Assembly: GCA_023935145.1 (NCBI GenBank)
Contig: CM043698.1
Coordinates: 75,666,001-75,730,000, forward strand
Length of the DNA stretch: 64,000 nucleotides
Reading direction: 5' to 3'
From: Bretschneidera sinensis
Lineage: Eukaryota; Streptophyta; Magnoliopsida; Brassicales; Akaniaceae
Position 1 is the stretch's first letter; every line of letters starts with the position of its first letter. Shown here piece after piece: positions 33,974 through 46,927 of this stretch. The position numbers and the translations under genes were made by a program. Under the pieces are notes generated by a model. It did not search any database. It had not been told where the DNA came from and saw nothing but the letters and a program-made list of their open reading frames with translations.

Positions 33974-34300
33974 CGGCCCGTTTGATTCACGAATAGGATT
34001 ATAGTAGAACATAGGATTAACATGAGATAGAATAAAGTGATATTAAAGTGGTAATACCTTAATACTATGTTTAGCTCATGAGATTATTGAATTAAGATTA
34101 AAATAAGATAAAAAAATATAAGTACCATAATTATTTTTATTAATATTGTAATAATTATTTCTATTATTATTATTCAAGTGTAAAAATGATTAAAAAAAAA
34201 AAATTTAGTACTACATGAGCGGGATAGATTCCATCCTATAAAAAGATATGAGATTATGACTAATTTTATCTAATTTTAATCACACGAACCAAACAGGTCC
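33974..34300. mobile_element. Tourist-like MITE
   Basis: The ends are GGCCCGTTTGATTC (left) and GAACCAAACAGGTCC (right), imperfect inverted repeats of the PIF/Harbinger type. They are flanked by TTA at 33971-33973 and 34301-34303, the usual 3-bp duplication. The interior aligns with the MITE segments at 17.66-17.80 kb and 20.0-20.09 kb (GAGATTATGACTAATTT, GGATTAACATGAGATA). It is non-coding. Confidence 0.8.
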
Positions 34301-34629
34301 TTAATTTTTAAAATCTTAAATTCCTTATCACTCGTAACTGGGTTGTCTACCAAAGAATTGCAACAAATCATGACTTCATATTGAGCATGACATGTTATAA
34401 CGCGTATACGGTTTTTTTTAATGTATTTCTTATCCTTAAGCTTTTCAATAATTTATATTTGTTTAAAATCTAAAACATTATTTTTATATGATAATTTGAG
34501 CATTTTGATAATTTTAAATTAATATTAATATTTTTTTATCAAACATCTTCATAATTTATTTTAAATTTTAAGTAATATTCAAATACTAAATAAATTATTT
34601 TTAAAAATAATTTTAAGCACAAAAAAATT

Positions 34630-35960
34630 AAAGTGAGATTAAAATGGTATTGCTTGTGTTTGTGTTTGGTTTAAAAGATTGATTAACTTTATTCTATTGA
34701 AATCTCATATTTGGCTGGCAGGATTAACATTGGTATTAAAATAGGATAATGAATGAGATGATAAAATTACCTTTTAATCCCTCCAATTAAGTTTTCTAAG
34801 AGTATTGCATTTTACCATTTATTTAACTAATTAATAATAATACCGATAATTCTAATAATTTTAATATTTATAATTATTATTACAATAACAATTATTAATA
34901 GAGTAGCATTTTTTCTTGAGGAGATAAGTTTGCTTCACGATATTTTTTAACATAAAAGAAAACTTTCGGTTCCGAAAGTTTTTTTTATAAAGAATTTGTC
35001 GTGGAAGCATATTTATCTCTTGTGGAAAAAGAACTCCCTTATTAATATTATTTTAATTATTAAACAAATTTTTAGTCATAATTATAAATATACTTATTAT
35101 AATAACTTGTAATTCTTATAATATTACTAATAATTATTATTCATATAATAATAATAATAACAATTACAATAATAATGAATATTATAAATATTTTTATAAT
35201 TTTATATATTAAATATTAAATATAATAATAAAAATATAATTGTCATATTATATAAATAATTATTATAATTAATTTATAAAATAAAATTATTATGATAAAA
35301 TTATTATAAATATTATTAGTTTTGATTATAATTGTTACTATAAATAATAATATTATTATAAGTTTTAATAATTATTAATATAATTATTTGTGACAATTTT
35401 TATAAAAATATGATTATTAATACTATTCTTATAATGATTATTATAATAAGATAATTAATAATTATTATTATAAAATATAAAATTATTATAAAAGAATAGT
35501 AACTATTATAAATATAAATATTATTATAATTTTAATTATAATCATTAGTATTAGAAATATTATTATATTATTAATTTCTAATAATAATATAAATACTATA
35601 ATAATTATTCTACATATTATCATTATTTTAAGTATAATAATAATTATTAAATTTTATTATAATTATAATAACTATTAGAATTACTATTATTTATTATTAT
35701 ATTATTGATTTATATATAAAAATGTAATGTTAAAAATAATATAAAAAAAACAAACTTATTTTGAAAAAGTTATCTCACCTCAATGTTAATCCCACTAAAT
35801 GTGTCTCACATTTTCCATGGGACAGAATTAATGGGTTTACGCTTGAAGTGGGATTAGTGGTCTTCCAAAAAAGTGCAACAAATCAGGACTTCACAGTAAG
35901 CATGACATATTATACCACGTTATACATAACGGCCAATGATGAAAACACCCAAAATAACTT
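34630..35960. repeat. AT-rich (TAA)n-expanded region, MITE-related
   Basis: The edges (34.63-34.80 and 35.76-35.88 kb) contain phrases of the Tourist-like MITE family (AGTGAGATTAAAATGG, GGATTAACATTGG). The centre (34.84-35.72 kb) is almost pure A/T. It is probably another expanded family member, though the ends are not clean. A separate 138-bp foldback MITE is inserted at 34901. Confidence 0.5.
34901..35038. mobile_element. 138-bp foldback MITE with 9-bp target duplication (Mutator-like)
   Basis: The two halves are inverted copies of each other meeting at CTTTCGG/CCGAAAG (about 34965-34980), so the whole insert can fold into one hairpin. It is flanked by TTATTAATA on both sides (34892-34900 and 35039-35047), an exact 9-bp duplication as Mutator-like elements make. 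The site is AT-rich, so chance repetition must be considered. The GC-bearing arms stand out from the surrounding A/T run. Confidence 0.7.
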
Positions 35961-35999
35961 TTAAATCTAAAATGCTTAAGTACAATATGTAAACTTGGC

Positions 36000-37850
36000 C
36001 TTAATTCATTCTGAAGCTTGTGAAATTAACCAAAACACAAATAATATATGTGAAATTAATTAATTAAAATGTAAAACTTATATGAAGTTTTTTTATTATA
36101 AGGTAGATAAAAGTTTTTTTTTAAAAATTAAGATATACAGTAGTAAAATTAACGATCTTTATCTATCATCTACAACGCATTTATGAGAATTTATAACATA
36201 CGATTTAAATTTTAATTTTTAGTATAGAATTTAATAAATTTTAGACTGTTGATGAAATATTAGTTAAAATTATATATTAAAATAATAGTTTTTGTTGAAA
36301 TTTTATATAATTGATTTATTATATGAATTATATTAAGCGATAAAAAGTTTAATATTAAATTTTATTTTTAAAAAAGCTTAACGAAATCCATATAAAAAAT
36401 TTCGTCGAAGCTTTGTTTTTAATTAAAAGTTTATGCTTTATTAAGGTGAAAATAATTAACTTGAATAAGTAACTATATTGAGGGAAATTGGCGTTACTTT
36501 CTTGTATGTGACAGTAACGAAATATTCATTTTTTTGAGGGAAATATAATAATAATAATTTATATTATTTTTTTATTTTTAGTAAGTAAAGCATGTATGAA
36601 GATTAAGGGTCCTACACAGTGTGATGACTTGCGTTAAGTTAGCTAGATCTGCAGATGAGGAATAGAGCTCGCATGTATCGCTTTCGTGATTTAAAAAAGG
36701 ACAAAAAAAAAATGGAGGTAGCTTAATCATTTAAGATTCTGATTATACATACACGCGTATTGAGCGCATTTGTTAAGCTGTTCACGTCACCTGCCAAAAA
36801 AGTGATAGAATATCATCACGTGATAACTTTACACGTACTCTCGCTGACATTGCTTCGTCTCTTAATATACTGTACACGCACACGTCTCTGCTCAATTAAA
36901 GGAAAATAGTTTCTCTCCCCTTCTCTGTATCCCCTGTTTCTTTGGACCGTGGACTGAATTTAAACATTTGGTTTTAGGTTTCTTCAAAATTTTATTGATA
37001 AAATTTTAGTTGATATAAACTATTGGTTTTAGATTCGACTTAACGGATAAATCTTAGTGTATCTCTTTAACAATAAAAAAATATGATTTTTTAAAATTTT
37101 TTGTGATATATAAAAATTATCTCTTATCATTAAATGAGATAAAAAAATAAAAGAGATTTTTTTTATATAATAACAAGAATTATTTTTAAAAAAAAATAAA
37201 TTTATCATCAAAATTTTACGATTGAATCAATTTGATTTTAAATTTTAAGAGTATCAATTTCTCATTGAGCTTTATTTTTCAAGTCAATTACACTTTCAGT
37301 TCAATTGGATCGTTAAAAAACACGTGAAAAATATGTCAAATCTTTATTTTTCAAGTAAATTTATCCCTTAATTTTCTTTTTCATGTCAATTTACCCTTGT
37401 TTAGGAGGTCTAACATGTTTTTTACATGCTTTTTGACGGTTCAATTAGATGAAAAGTTCAATTGACCTACAAAATAAAATTTGAAACTAAATTGAAATAA
37501 CCTCAAAATTTAAGATTAAATTAACCTAATCGTGAAATCTGGAAGGTAAATTTATTTTTTAATTTTCATTTTTTAACCTAATTTTAAAAAAATCTCAATA
37601 GATGAAAGATTTAATGTCATTTTTCTTGCCGAACCTTAATTTAAGTGAGAATTGTATGCTTACTAGTAACTGCCAACGAGCCGAGTACTGTCTAATTCCT
37701 ATGAAAACAATAGAAAAAGACATCTCATTACTGTGTAAGCACTAGACACTCAATTGAACAGTTGTATTGTCATGGAGGCTAAGTAATTTGACCGCGAAGT
37801 ATCATTTTGACAATAAATTGAGATATTATTTAATAATAATTAACAAAATA
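36000..37850. other. AT-rich intergenic region
   Basis: No coding frame is supported. At 36.74-36.93 kb there is a promoter-like stretch with ATCACGTGAT, ACACGTA and a TATA-like TTAATATACTG, but no gene follows. At 37.26-37.53 kb, phrases such as TTCAATTGGATCG and TCAATTAGATGAAAAGTTC occur in both orientations, possibly an old MITE. Confidence 0.4.
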
Positions 37851-37852
37851 AA

Positions 37853-38546
37853 TGTTGAAAAAAATATAATTATTTATAAAAAAAAATTAGAAAACAAATT
37901 CGAATATATATTTGTAGAATTCAAAAAAATTTAACACAACATACACAATAAGGTATAAAATAAAATAATATAATTAATTAAAACTAAATAGTAGAAAATA
38001 GAATGAGCTAGTATGTGAGTCGTGGAAAATCAATGTCCTAAAGTCCTTATAGTCTCTCTATGTACAGGTACGAATGGTTAAGACCGGCTCCAAGATAAAA
38101 CCAAATACTCACAGTTTTACCTCCTACAATGTGCACGTTCACTAGGAAGCGGGGATGAACCCACCTGATCGATGTTGTCCAAAAATACAAATATATGTAA
38201 ACTAATATAATAACTCTCAAAGCATAGAAGACAAGAAGAAAATTATGAAAAAATTATGTCTTAAGCTCTTGAAAAGCTTGGTATTTATAGACACAAGTAA
38301 GCCTAGGAATTTAATTCAAAATTTAAAATAGAAATAAATTAAAAATTTGTAACTCTCAATTTATTAAGATTAATCACAAATTGTAATCTTCAATTTATTG
38401 AAATTAATCACAAATTTGTAACTCTCAAATTATTGAGATTAATCACAAATTTGTAACTTTCAATTTATTAGCTATATTAAAATAGCCAATAATAGATTTT
38501 GAAAAATCACTATAAATTCATGTGAGAAATTTAAAACTTTCTAACA
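37853..38546 (-). repeat. 3' LTR of copia D
   Basis: It begins TGTTGAAA and ends CTAACA on the plus strand. It contains 3.7 copies of a 35-bp tandem repeat (38343-38470; phrases AAATTTGTAACTCTCAA and GAGATTAATCACA). Confidence 0.75.
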
Positions 38547-39110
38547 ATCCTCCACAAGTTTTGAAATTTCAAAACTCAAAATAAACAAAATAAAATATAA
38601 AAAATATACGAGGGCAACTCTAGTACTATGCAATAGGTGCAGGAGTCTTCATGACTTGAGCCTACACTTAGTGTTGACAGTATTCATCTGAATGAGCCGT
38701 AATAGACTGTGCCATGAATTAAGTCCCTTGATCAGATTTCAACAAGTCACACACATAGTACTTGATATAAGGTCAGGTATGCGGGTTAGCATTATTAATA
38801 ATCATGCGCTCTCATCTTTATTCTCATGAGAGTCTTTAGAGAATGCCACAATCCCATAGTCGTGGCCTCACGACAACTCTCACTTAGGTGAGCCTCCAAG
38901 GGTGCGTGTGACAAGTACCTCGCAGCAATACTTGCCTCGGTCTCATTAATGGTAAATACCAATCATGAGCATCACACTAATAAGCACTATCACCTTAGGG
39001 ATGGGAAAAAGTTGCTCTCATGGAGACATGCTCCTCAAAATTAGTACTAAAATTAAGTCACGCACTGCAGGTTGTTTCTACCTATTGAACCTTCTTCATG
39101 GGATCTCCAA

Positions 39111-39816
39111 TCACAAAGGTTGGGTTACCCCTGTTGGTGACTCCCTGTGGGCTAAGCCCACCTCCCTCGATATATCAAGTATACCCCTCATAGGTAGACC
39201 TTTAGTCAAGCTGTCAACTATATTCTTTTCAGATCTCACGAAATCTAGAGATACAATACTTCTACTTAGCAGTCCTCTGATTGACTTATATCTTACTTGA
39301 ATATGTCTGTTCATTTTCTTATTAGAATGAAATTGTCGTATAAGATATTATCACAACTTTACAATCACAAAGTATATGTATGAAGGGTACATATTTGTTC
39401 ACAATAGGAATATTCATCAATAGATTTTTTAACCACTCAACATCTGTACAAGTTGTATCTAGAGCTATTAACTCAACCTCCATAGTACTTCTAGATATTA
39501 TTGTTTGTTTTTTAGATCCCCGAGATATGGTTGCGCCTTCTAGTAAAAATACATATCCAGTAGTAGACTTTATATCTAAACTATCAGTAATCCAATTTGC
39601 ATATGTGTACCTTTTTACCACATTAGGAAAACCTCTATAATGTAAAGAGTATCCCAAAGTTCCTATAATATATTTCAAAATTCTTTCCAAGGTAATCCAA
39701 TGCTCTTTACTACGATTGTGAGTATCTCTACTAAGTCTTCCAACTGTGTAGGCAACATCAGGTCTTGTTCTATTCGTAAAGTATAATAGTGATCCTATTA
39801 TCTGAGAATATTTCAA
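39111..39816 (-). pseudogene. Copia D RNase H
   Basis: Two adjacent frames cover GSLLYFTNRTRPDVAYTVG, YANWITDSLDIKSTTGYVFLLEG, KKQTIISRSTMEVELIAL and IVDSLTKGLP. A stop and shift near 39315-39322 break the frame between the substrate-binding part and the C-terminal tail. It is related to the RNase H of element A. Confidence 0.88.
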
Positions 39817-39951
39817 CTGGGATACAGGTTCCCCTAAATTCTTTTTTAGACTTACACTTGAATCATACAGAGCAGCTACAGACTTAATATCATAATATCC
39901 AAATTTTTAAGCATTTTTTTCTAGAGCTTTGGACTGAGATAAAATTATCCC

Positions 39952-40518
39952 TTATGAAGTTCTTTCTAACTCCATTCCTAAGATTACATGAGCCTCTCCC
40001 AAATCATTCATATCAAAATTCTTGGATAAATAAGACTTCACATTATTCACCACCACTAAATATGTCCCAAAAATTAAGATATCATCAACATATAGACATA
40101 AAATCACATGTTCTTTGCCAAAATCTTTATAATACAAACATTTGTCATATTCATTGATCCTGAAACCATAACTCAAGATAACATTACCAAAATTTTCATG
40201 CCATTGCTTAGGAGCTTGTTTCAAACCATACAATGATTTTACTAGTTTACATACTTTATTTTCTTGGCCTTTAACTTTGAACCCTTTAGGTTGTTCCATA
40301 TAGATCTCCTCATCTAAGTCTCCATTTAAAAATGTTGTCTTGACATCCATTTGATGTATTACCAAATCATTTATAGATGCTAGTGCTAAAAGAGTTCTAA
40401 TAGTAGTGATCCTAGCAACCGGTGAATAAGTATCAAAATAATCTATCCCTTCATTTTGTGTAAAACCCTTAGCTACTAACCTAGCTTTATATTTATCTTT
40501 ACTTCCATTAGGTTTCAA
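39952..40518 (-). pseudogene. Copia D reverse transcriptase core
   Basis: The 188-codon open frame runs from KARLVAKGFTQNEGIDY through MDVKTTFLNGDLDEEIYMEQ, KSLYGLKQAPKQWHE and the active site LYVDDILIFG to DLGEAHVILGMEL. The catalytic YVDD is intact, unlike in element A (YVED) or B (deleted). It is flanked by stops on both sides, so it is only a fragment of the polyprotein. Confidence 0.9.
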
Positions 40519-40923
40519 CTTTTTCCTGAAAACCCACTTACAACCTATAGGCTTACTCCCAAGAAGTAAGTCAAATAAAACCCAAGTATCATTATGTATT
40601 ATTGATTTAAATTCATCATCAATAGCTTCCTTCTAAAAAGGTGCATATCCACAAGACATAGCCTTATTATAGGTAAAAGGTTCTCCTTCTACTAGAAATA
40701 TAAAGAATCCATCTCCAAAATTCTTTTCAATTCTAGCTCTCTTATTTCTTCTAGGTTCAAAAGAGGTTTCAGATTTATCTCATAGGGATGAGGTAGAAGG
40801 TATGTCCTCATTTAATTGGACATTAGACGATTGAATCGACACCTTAGTTTTAAAAGGAAAAATATCCTCAAAATATGTTACATCTCTAGCTTCTATTATT
40901 GTGTTATTGGATATTTCACTTAT

Positions 40924-41791
40924 TTATGAATTTATCACTAAGAACCTATTTGCGCTACAATTTTGAGCATAACCTATAAAAACAACATCTATAGTTTTGG
41001 GTCCTATTTTCTTTCTCTTTGGTTCGGGTATAGCTACCTTAGCTAGAAACCCCCACACTTTTAGAATATCGAATCTTGGAGATCTATTTTTCCATATTTC
41101 AAAAGGAGTTTTCTCACTATTTTTAGAGGTTACTCGATTTAATATGTAACAAGATATTAAGATAGCTTCCCTCCACAAATTCTTGGGAACACCAGAACTT
41201 AGTGACATAGAATTGATCATATCCATTAATGTTCTATTTTTCTTTTCAGGTACACCATTTGATTGAGGAGAATAAGGGGGTGTAACCTCGTGTATTATCC
41301 CATTATCTTCACAAAAGCTCTTAAGCTCATTTAAACTATATTCCCCACCTCTATCGGACCTAAGAATTTTAATCTTATTCTCTAATTGAATTTCAACTTC
41401 ATTCTTATATGTTTTAAATTTATTAAATACTTCATCTTTTGTTTTGATGAGATAGACAACAATATTTTGAGTGATCATCTATAAATGTTACGAAGTATTT
41501 ATTTCCACTCCAAGTTGGAGGTCGGTTTGAATCACAAACATCATTATGTATGAACTCTATGAGACTAATATTTCGGCTGACGGGTCTTTAAGGCTTTCTA
41601 GGTTGTTCAGTTTGTACACAAATCTCACATTTATGCTTGATATCTAAAGATTCTTTAGGAATTAAACCAAAATCCATCAAATTCTTTATCTTCCCATTGC
41701 TTATATGGCCTAATTTTCTATGCCATACATTACTCGATTCAATATTAAAAATTAAATGAGAGAAATTGTTCAAAGTACTTGAGACATTCAA
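40924..41791 (-). pseudogene. Copia D integrase and pre-integrase
   Basis: The pre-integrase zinc motif (WHRKLGHIS...CEICVQTEQ, 41588-41791) is followed, across a frame break near 41480-41590, by the integrase core (RSDRGGEYS, TPPYSPQSNGVPEKKNRT) and the PFEIWKNRSPRFDILKVWG block. The catalytic aspartate and glutamate of the second half are present. The first catalytic aspartate falls in the broken stretch. Confidence 0.88.
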
Positions 41792-41998
41792 TTTAAATAA
41801 ACCATCGTAAATAAATCATTTCCCAATAAAACATTATTTCTACTTATTACAAATTATTGGATTCCTTAACAAGCTTATAACCATGTTGAACTAGATAAGA
41901 TTCACTAACTAGATTTCTCCTAACATCAAGAACATGCTGCACTTCTTCAAGAATTAATGTCTTCCCAGATGTCAATTTCAGATCAATTCTTCCAATTC

Positions 41999-43277
41999 CT
42001 AGCACTTGTGTGGTGTACCATTTGCTAGAGTCACACTTCCTCCACTTGAGTTCTGATACGTTTTAAACAATGAATAATTCAAGGAAACATGTATATTAGC
42101 CACATAATCTAACCACCACTCACTGCTTTCATAAGTAAAGTTTACTAAAGAAGATTTAGATTTAGACCTAATATAGGGCTCTCTATCCTCTAGCATATTG
42201 ACTTTATAGCCTTTATTTCCAAAGTTATGCTTGAACTCACTAGTATTCTTGTTGTAACAATCACGGGCAATATGATTAGTCATTCCACATACGTAGCACG
42301 GTCCTTGAGTCTTGCCTTTGCCCTTAAAGTTCCTAGAATTTGGGTTACGGGAACGATTGGGTTGGTTTTGATGATTTTGGTTGGGCTGAAAGTTATTAGG
42401 CCTAAAATTATTAGGTCAGTTGTTATTATTATTCTTCCAATTTTTATTTTTGAAGTTGTTTCCCCTAGGCGTAAACCGATTGGAGGTTTTATTTTGTTCT
42501 ACCATATTCACCTTAGCCTCCATCTCATTTTTTGACTTGAAACTTAACCTATGTTGTTCTTCTATTCGAAGACAATTGACAACTTGGGTTAAGGTCAAAG
42601 TACCTTGATTATGTCTAAAGCCTTTGGAAAATTCACTCAAGTTTATCTATAAGACATCGACACCTTAAAATTTTCCCTAAAATTGGTACCATTTTCCTCT
42701 ACACTTGTAAGATGGTTTTGAAACTCATGAATTTGATCATTAATTAATTAACCATCTACCATTCGGTATTTATTAAAGGTTGAAACATTAAACCTTTTTA
42801 TACCCACATCATCTATACCATACTCATCTTCTAAAGCTTTTCATAGATCTTTAGCACTTTTGGTAAAATGGTAAATGCCATAAAGACACGGAGAAATGGC
42901 ACTAAGAATTCTATTATAACAATGATATTCTATATCTTAAGGGGTGTACTTAGGGTTTTTGGATTCATTAGTTGATGTATCTCTAGGTTGAGTTGAATCT
43001 TTTAGAGCGGGTATGAAACCTACACTATTAACCAATACATCATTTGCTTTTGCCATCTCCTAAAAAAGAGTCCATCAAATTTTTCGGGTTTTACACTATT
43101 AGCTTCCTCGTATGATGCCATTCTAGGAACTACTGGAAGTTGGATAAATGAAAGGAAAAAAAAACACAAGCATGTAGAAATAAAGGAGATAGAGAAGTTC
43201 TTGCTTAACACAAATCCATGAAAGATACATACTGCAATAGTCCATCTGACCATTAAAGATATTTTATTTTTATTCAA
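41999..43277 (-). pseudogene. Copia D gag
   Basis: The gag start MASYEEANSVKPEKFDG lies near 43135, with FFRRWQKQMMYWL following. The middle is broken by stops. A nucleocapsid knuckle ends in NHIARDC near 42280, preceded by a basic Asn/Gly-rich stretch (42416-42640). After the knuckle comes the protease region with WWLDYVANIHV, where copia proteases carry a D-S/T-G-A type site, here altered. Confidence 0.8.
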
Positions 43278-43889
43278 GAGTGAGATGGATCATTGTGTCA
43301 TATATCTTTCATAGATCTAGACTAGACAAAAAAATTTCAAAGACACGGCCCATTTATGCTGCAATTGAACTTTTTACTATAATTATTATCTAAAAATCAT
43401 TTGCACTATCTAGCTAAATTCTCAAAAAAGAAAATATTAGTTGCCATAAAAGCCGACTCGAATGCTGATTTTTTATTTTTGAGTGCGTATCGATCAATTA
43501 AGGGTTTCAAAACAGAGAAAAAAAATATTATTATGGAAATGTTAATTAGAGATTGCAGTACGCCCAATCCGATGAGTTTTATTATAAATATATATTTTTA
43601 ATAAAATTAAAAACTTAAAATTGAATGTACATATTCTTGAAAAAAAAAATGTATGCAATCGTGGGGGCTATAAGCACGAGGAGAATCACATCTCATTAAG
43701 GTTCGAGTTGGTTTATCTGCATTTTCAGTTGATAAAATAGCATTGGAGTTAAAGGTGTTTAATGTTTGAAAAAATTTATATTAAAAATTATTTTTAGTTC
43801 AATATTTTTTTATAATTTTATTTTTGTGTTTAATTTAATTTCTATTTATTAATAAATCTAAAGCCAACTAAAGTGGGCTCGATTTTCAT

Positions 43890-45045
43890 TTTTTTTCTTT
43901 TTAAAATGATTTTTTAATGAGAAAATAACACATCACCGTTTGAAAAATCAATGATTGAGATTTACACAAACATGATGATAATTTGATTAATGAACAAAAT
44001 TATTGAATTAATTTTTTCACTCCCAAAGTTTTTTGGTTATATCGGGATAATCATAAGTCGAAAAAATGCATTATATGTATCGTTGAAAAGCTCTCGCCAA
44101 GAGCTATCAACTGAGACCTTCCGTCAAAAAAATATTATTTTTAAAAAATGCTCTCACTTTGTTAACGTAATCAAAAGATATTATTATAAGATTTTTGTTT
44201 CATTGTTTCATTGTTTACACAACATAAAATTTACTTTTAATTTTTGAATATAGAATTAACATTTGTTATTTGAAAAAAAAAAGTGATACATCTATCGAAC
44301 AAAGAAATGTTGATGTTTTCTTAAAATTTTTATATGTTGAAAAGTGCAATAAGCAATTGTAGCATTTAGAATATAATAAATTGATATAATCACCTCATAT
44401 ATCATCATGATCCAACTATTAAATAAATTAAATGTTAATTTTGATAAGAGAAAGGTAATGACATATATAGCTCTTTTAATAATTATCATCTACAAAAGAA
44501 ATTTAATAAATTTTTTATTTTTTAAAATAAATTAGTTTTAATAGTGTGAAATTAAGCATACTGTTAAAATATAAAAAAGAAAAAAAAAAGAATAGAGAGA
44601 TTTGTAATTCATTTTGATGTTTTTAATGGTTTAGTATATGTGGGTAAATCTTAGTCATTGAATTTTCAAATGTTAATTCAACATTAAAAGTAAATTTTAT
44701 ATTGGGTAAACAATGAAACAATGGAAAAAAATCTTATAAGAATATTCTTTTATCACGTCAATAAAGTGAGGGCATTTTTGAAAAAAAAAATATTTTTTTC
44801 GATGGAATGTGACACTTATGGATTTCAATTGATAACTCTTGACAAGAGCTTTCTAACGATACTTGTAGTGTGTTTTACCGATTCACGATTGTCCGGATAT
44901 CACAAAAAACTTTAAAAGTGAAAAAATTAATTTAATGATTTTATTCATTTACCAAATTATCTTTTTATTCGTGTAAATCTCAATATTAATTTTTCAATAA
45001 TGATACATCATTTTCTCATTAAAAAAAATATCCTTTTAAAAAAAA
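43890..45045. mobile_element. Large imperfect inverted repeat (foldback-like element)
   Basis: Arms 43890-44265 and 44665-45045 are inverted copies of each other, sharing TGAGATTTACAC, TTAATTTTTTCACT, AAGCTCT, TTATAAGATTTTT and CATTGTTTCATTGTTTAC in mirrored order. The central 400 bp is unrelated AT-rich sequence without a coding frame. Long arms around a short middle fit a foldback or long-TIR non-autonomous DNA element. The target duplication could not be fixed. Confidence 0.72.
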
Positions 45046-45059
45046 AAAGAATTAAATTC

Positions 45060-46900
45060 CAACCCGAAAGTATGCCTAAATCATATTGTAACATACAAAA
45101 TCATTTTGTAACGAGATACATTTGGGCGGTTACCATCCTCTGTTTATGAGTAACACCTTCACCCACCAAGTCCGGAGTAAATATCTCAACTGCCTACCAA
45201 ATATACAGTCAGTATCGTTTGACTTGTAAAAGACGAAAATTCTATAGCACCTTTTGGCAGATCCCTTGATAAGCACAAGTTTTATATATATCATCGTTTT
45301 TACTCTGTATCGGGTTTTATATTTTATCATACGTTCATTTTTCATCATCATTATCTGATAAGAAAATTTCTCTTGCATTTTTCTTTTCATCTGAGGATAA
45401 CCTTTAATCTAGAAAAAATTTTAGTCTAAACAAAAAGTTTCAATCCTTACCAATGATTTACTCTTAAAATTGATTACATTCTTTCTTTTGCATCCTTTAT
45501 GTTTGCTCCTTATATTGCCCATCAATCTCAAAAACGTTTTCATATTTAGTGCAGGCCTGTCCAGTTCATGTGCTGTTATTAGGTCAGAAGACAACAATTA
45601 GATAACTATCTAAATCAAGGAGGACGCGACGCATTTAGAAGCAGGCAAACGTTTTGGATTTAAAAGAAAATTATTTTTCATAAAAAAATATGTGCATTTA
45701 AAATTTTAAAAAACTATCCACTTTTTTAGGAATGTTTTGCATACAATTTATTTTGTTTTTTAAAAAATATGATACAAAAAATTGAAAACAGAGAATGGAT
45801 TTTAGTAGATTAAGCAACGAATTTGGTTTGTGAAAAAACAGAACTTTGAATCTCAATGATTCGATTCAGGGAGAAACACCTCTCAAAGAATTTTCTTTAT
45901 TCAATTTGTTTGTTAGATACTTACAATAGTTTCACTTCACTAATAACGAATCAACACGTGATGCTCTTCAAAAAATAAATGATAATTCTCCAAACTTAGA
46001 CAAATAAATAATTGTACACTTATGCGTGACATTGGCAAAAGATTAATATTCACACATAAACCCTATAAATATTTTGGCAAGCCACATTAAATACTCCACG
46101 ACAGTTACATACAAGTAACATTATTATTTCGACATTAAATTCGAGTAACTTTCGATATTAAGATCTCATAATCACACTTGATATTATTATAAATATTACA
46201 CTTAATAACCATGATATTATTTTTTGTCATTATTTTCTATATTTGATTCAACCTTCAAGTGTTAAAGGAGGTTTTCACTATTTTTCATGTACAACACAAT
46301 TTTCTCTACAATTTTATTGTTTTTTTTTTTACTTCAGATAAGTGATTTGGACCTCAAAGAGTTCTTAAAAGTACAATCCTAAAGATATTTTAGTTTATCT
46401 GTTTGTTATATGCATAGAAATTCGTAAGCTTATCTAATAAATTTTTGACATCAACGTCCTCCAATTTCCTCAAGTTCCAGGTTCTCGTTTGCACAGCTGG
46501 CACTTACTCCAATTGTGTATCACAATATTTTGAGTCAAACAATTTTAAAGAGTTATATTTTGTTTTAAAAAATGAATTGTGTTTCATAAATTATTCTCCT
46601 TATCGTTTTGTTAAATGTTATAATTTTACTGTTATTTTTTAACAAATCCTTTCAAAAATTATTTTGTAACCTATAATCTGAATGAATATCTTAATTTAAT
46701 TAGCTTAGATATTGTTGGTTGTTGTCATTGACATTTATAACAAATTTAATCAAAGATATAACTTGTGGCCAATACTCGAGTCATAGAAAATGTACTGAAC
46801 CAGCTAAAAGAGAATAAAATGACAAATAATCCAGTTAGCACAAAAAGGGCAAATTCGGTAAACGACGTAGTCAGGGTACAATTGTAAATAAGATTCCAAA
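45060..46900. other. Intergenic region upstream of the gamma-glutamyl peptidase gene
   Basis: AT-rich sequence without a supported gene. Short open frames here have no recognisable motif and composition like the surrounding non-coding DNA. Confidence 0.5.
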
Positions 46901-46927
46901 CGTGACCCGTTCTTCAACCCCACTAAT

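Larger units (their letters stand above)
37853..43320 (-). mobile_element. Ty1/copia retrotransposon D, 5' LTR not seen
   Basis: One LTR (37853-38546), a polypurine tract (minus strand AAAACTTGTGGAGGA) just inside it, then RNase H, RT, integrase, pre-integrase and gag in copia order on the minus strand. No sequence resembling the LTR occurs to the right of gag (43.3-44.3 kb) and no primer site is found, so the 5' end appears truncated. Its protein blocks resemble those of element A. Confidence 0.85.

Noticed and set aside
36740..36950. Promoter of an unannotated gene
   Set aside because: G-box-like and TATA-like words occur, but no coding frame, splice pattern or leader follows within 1 kb.
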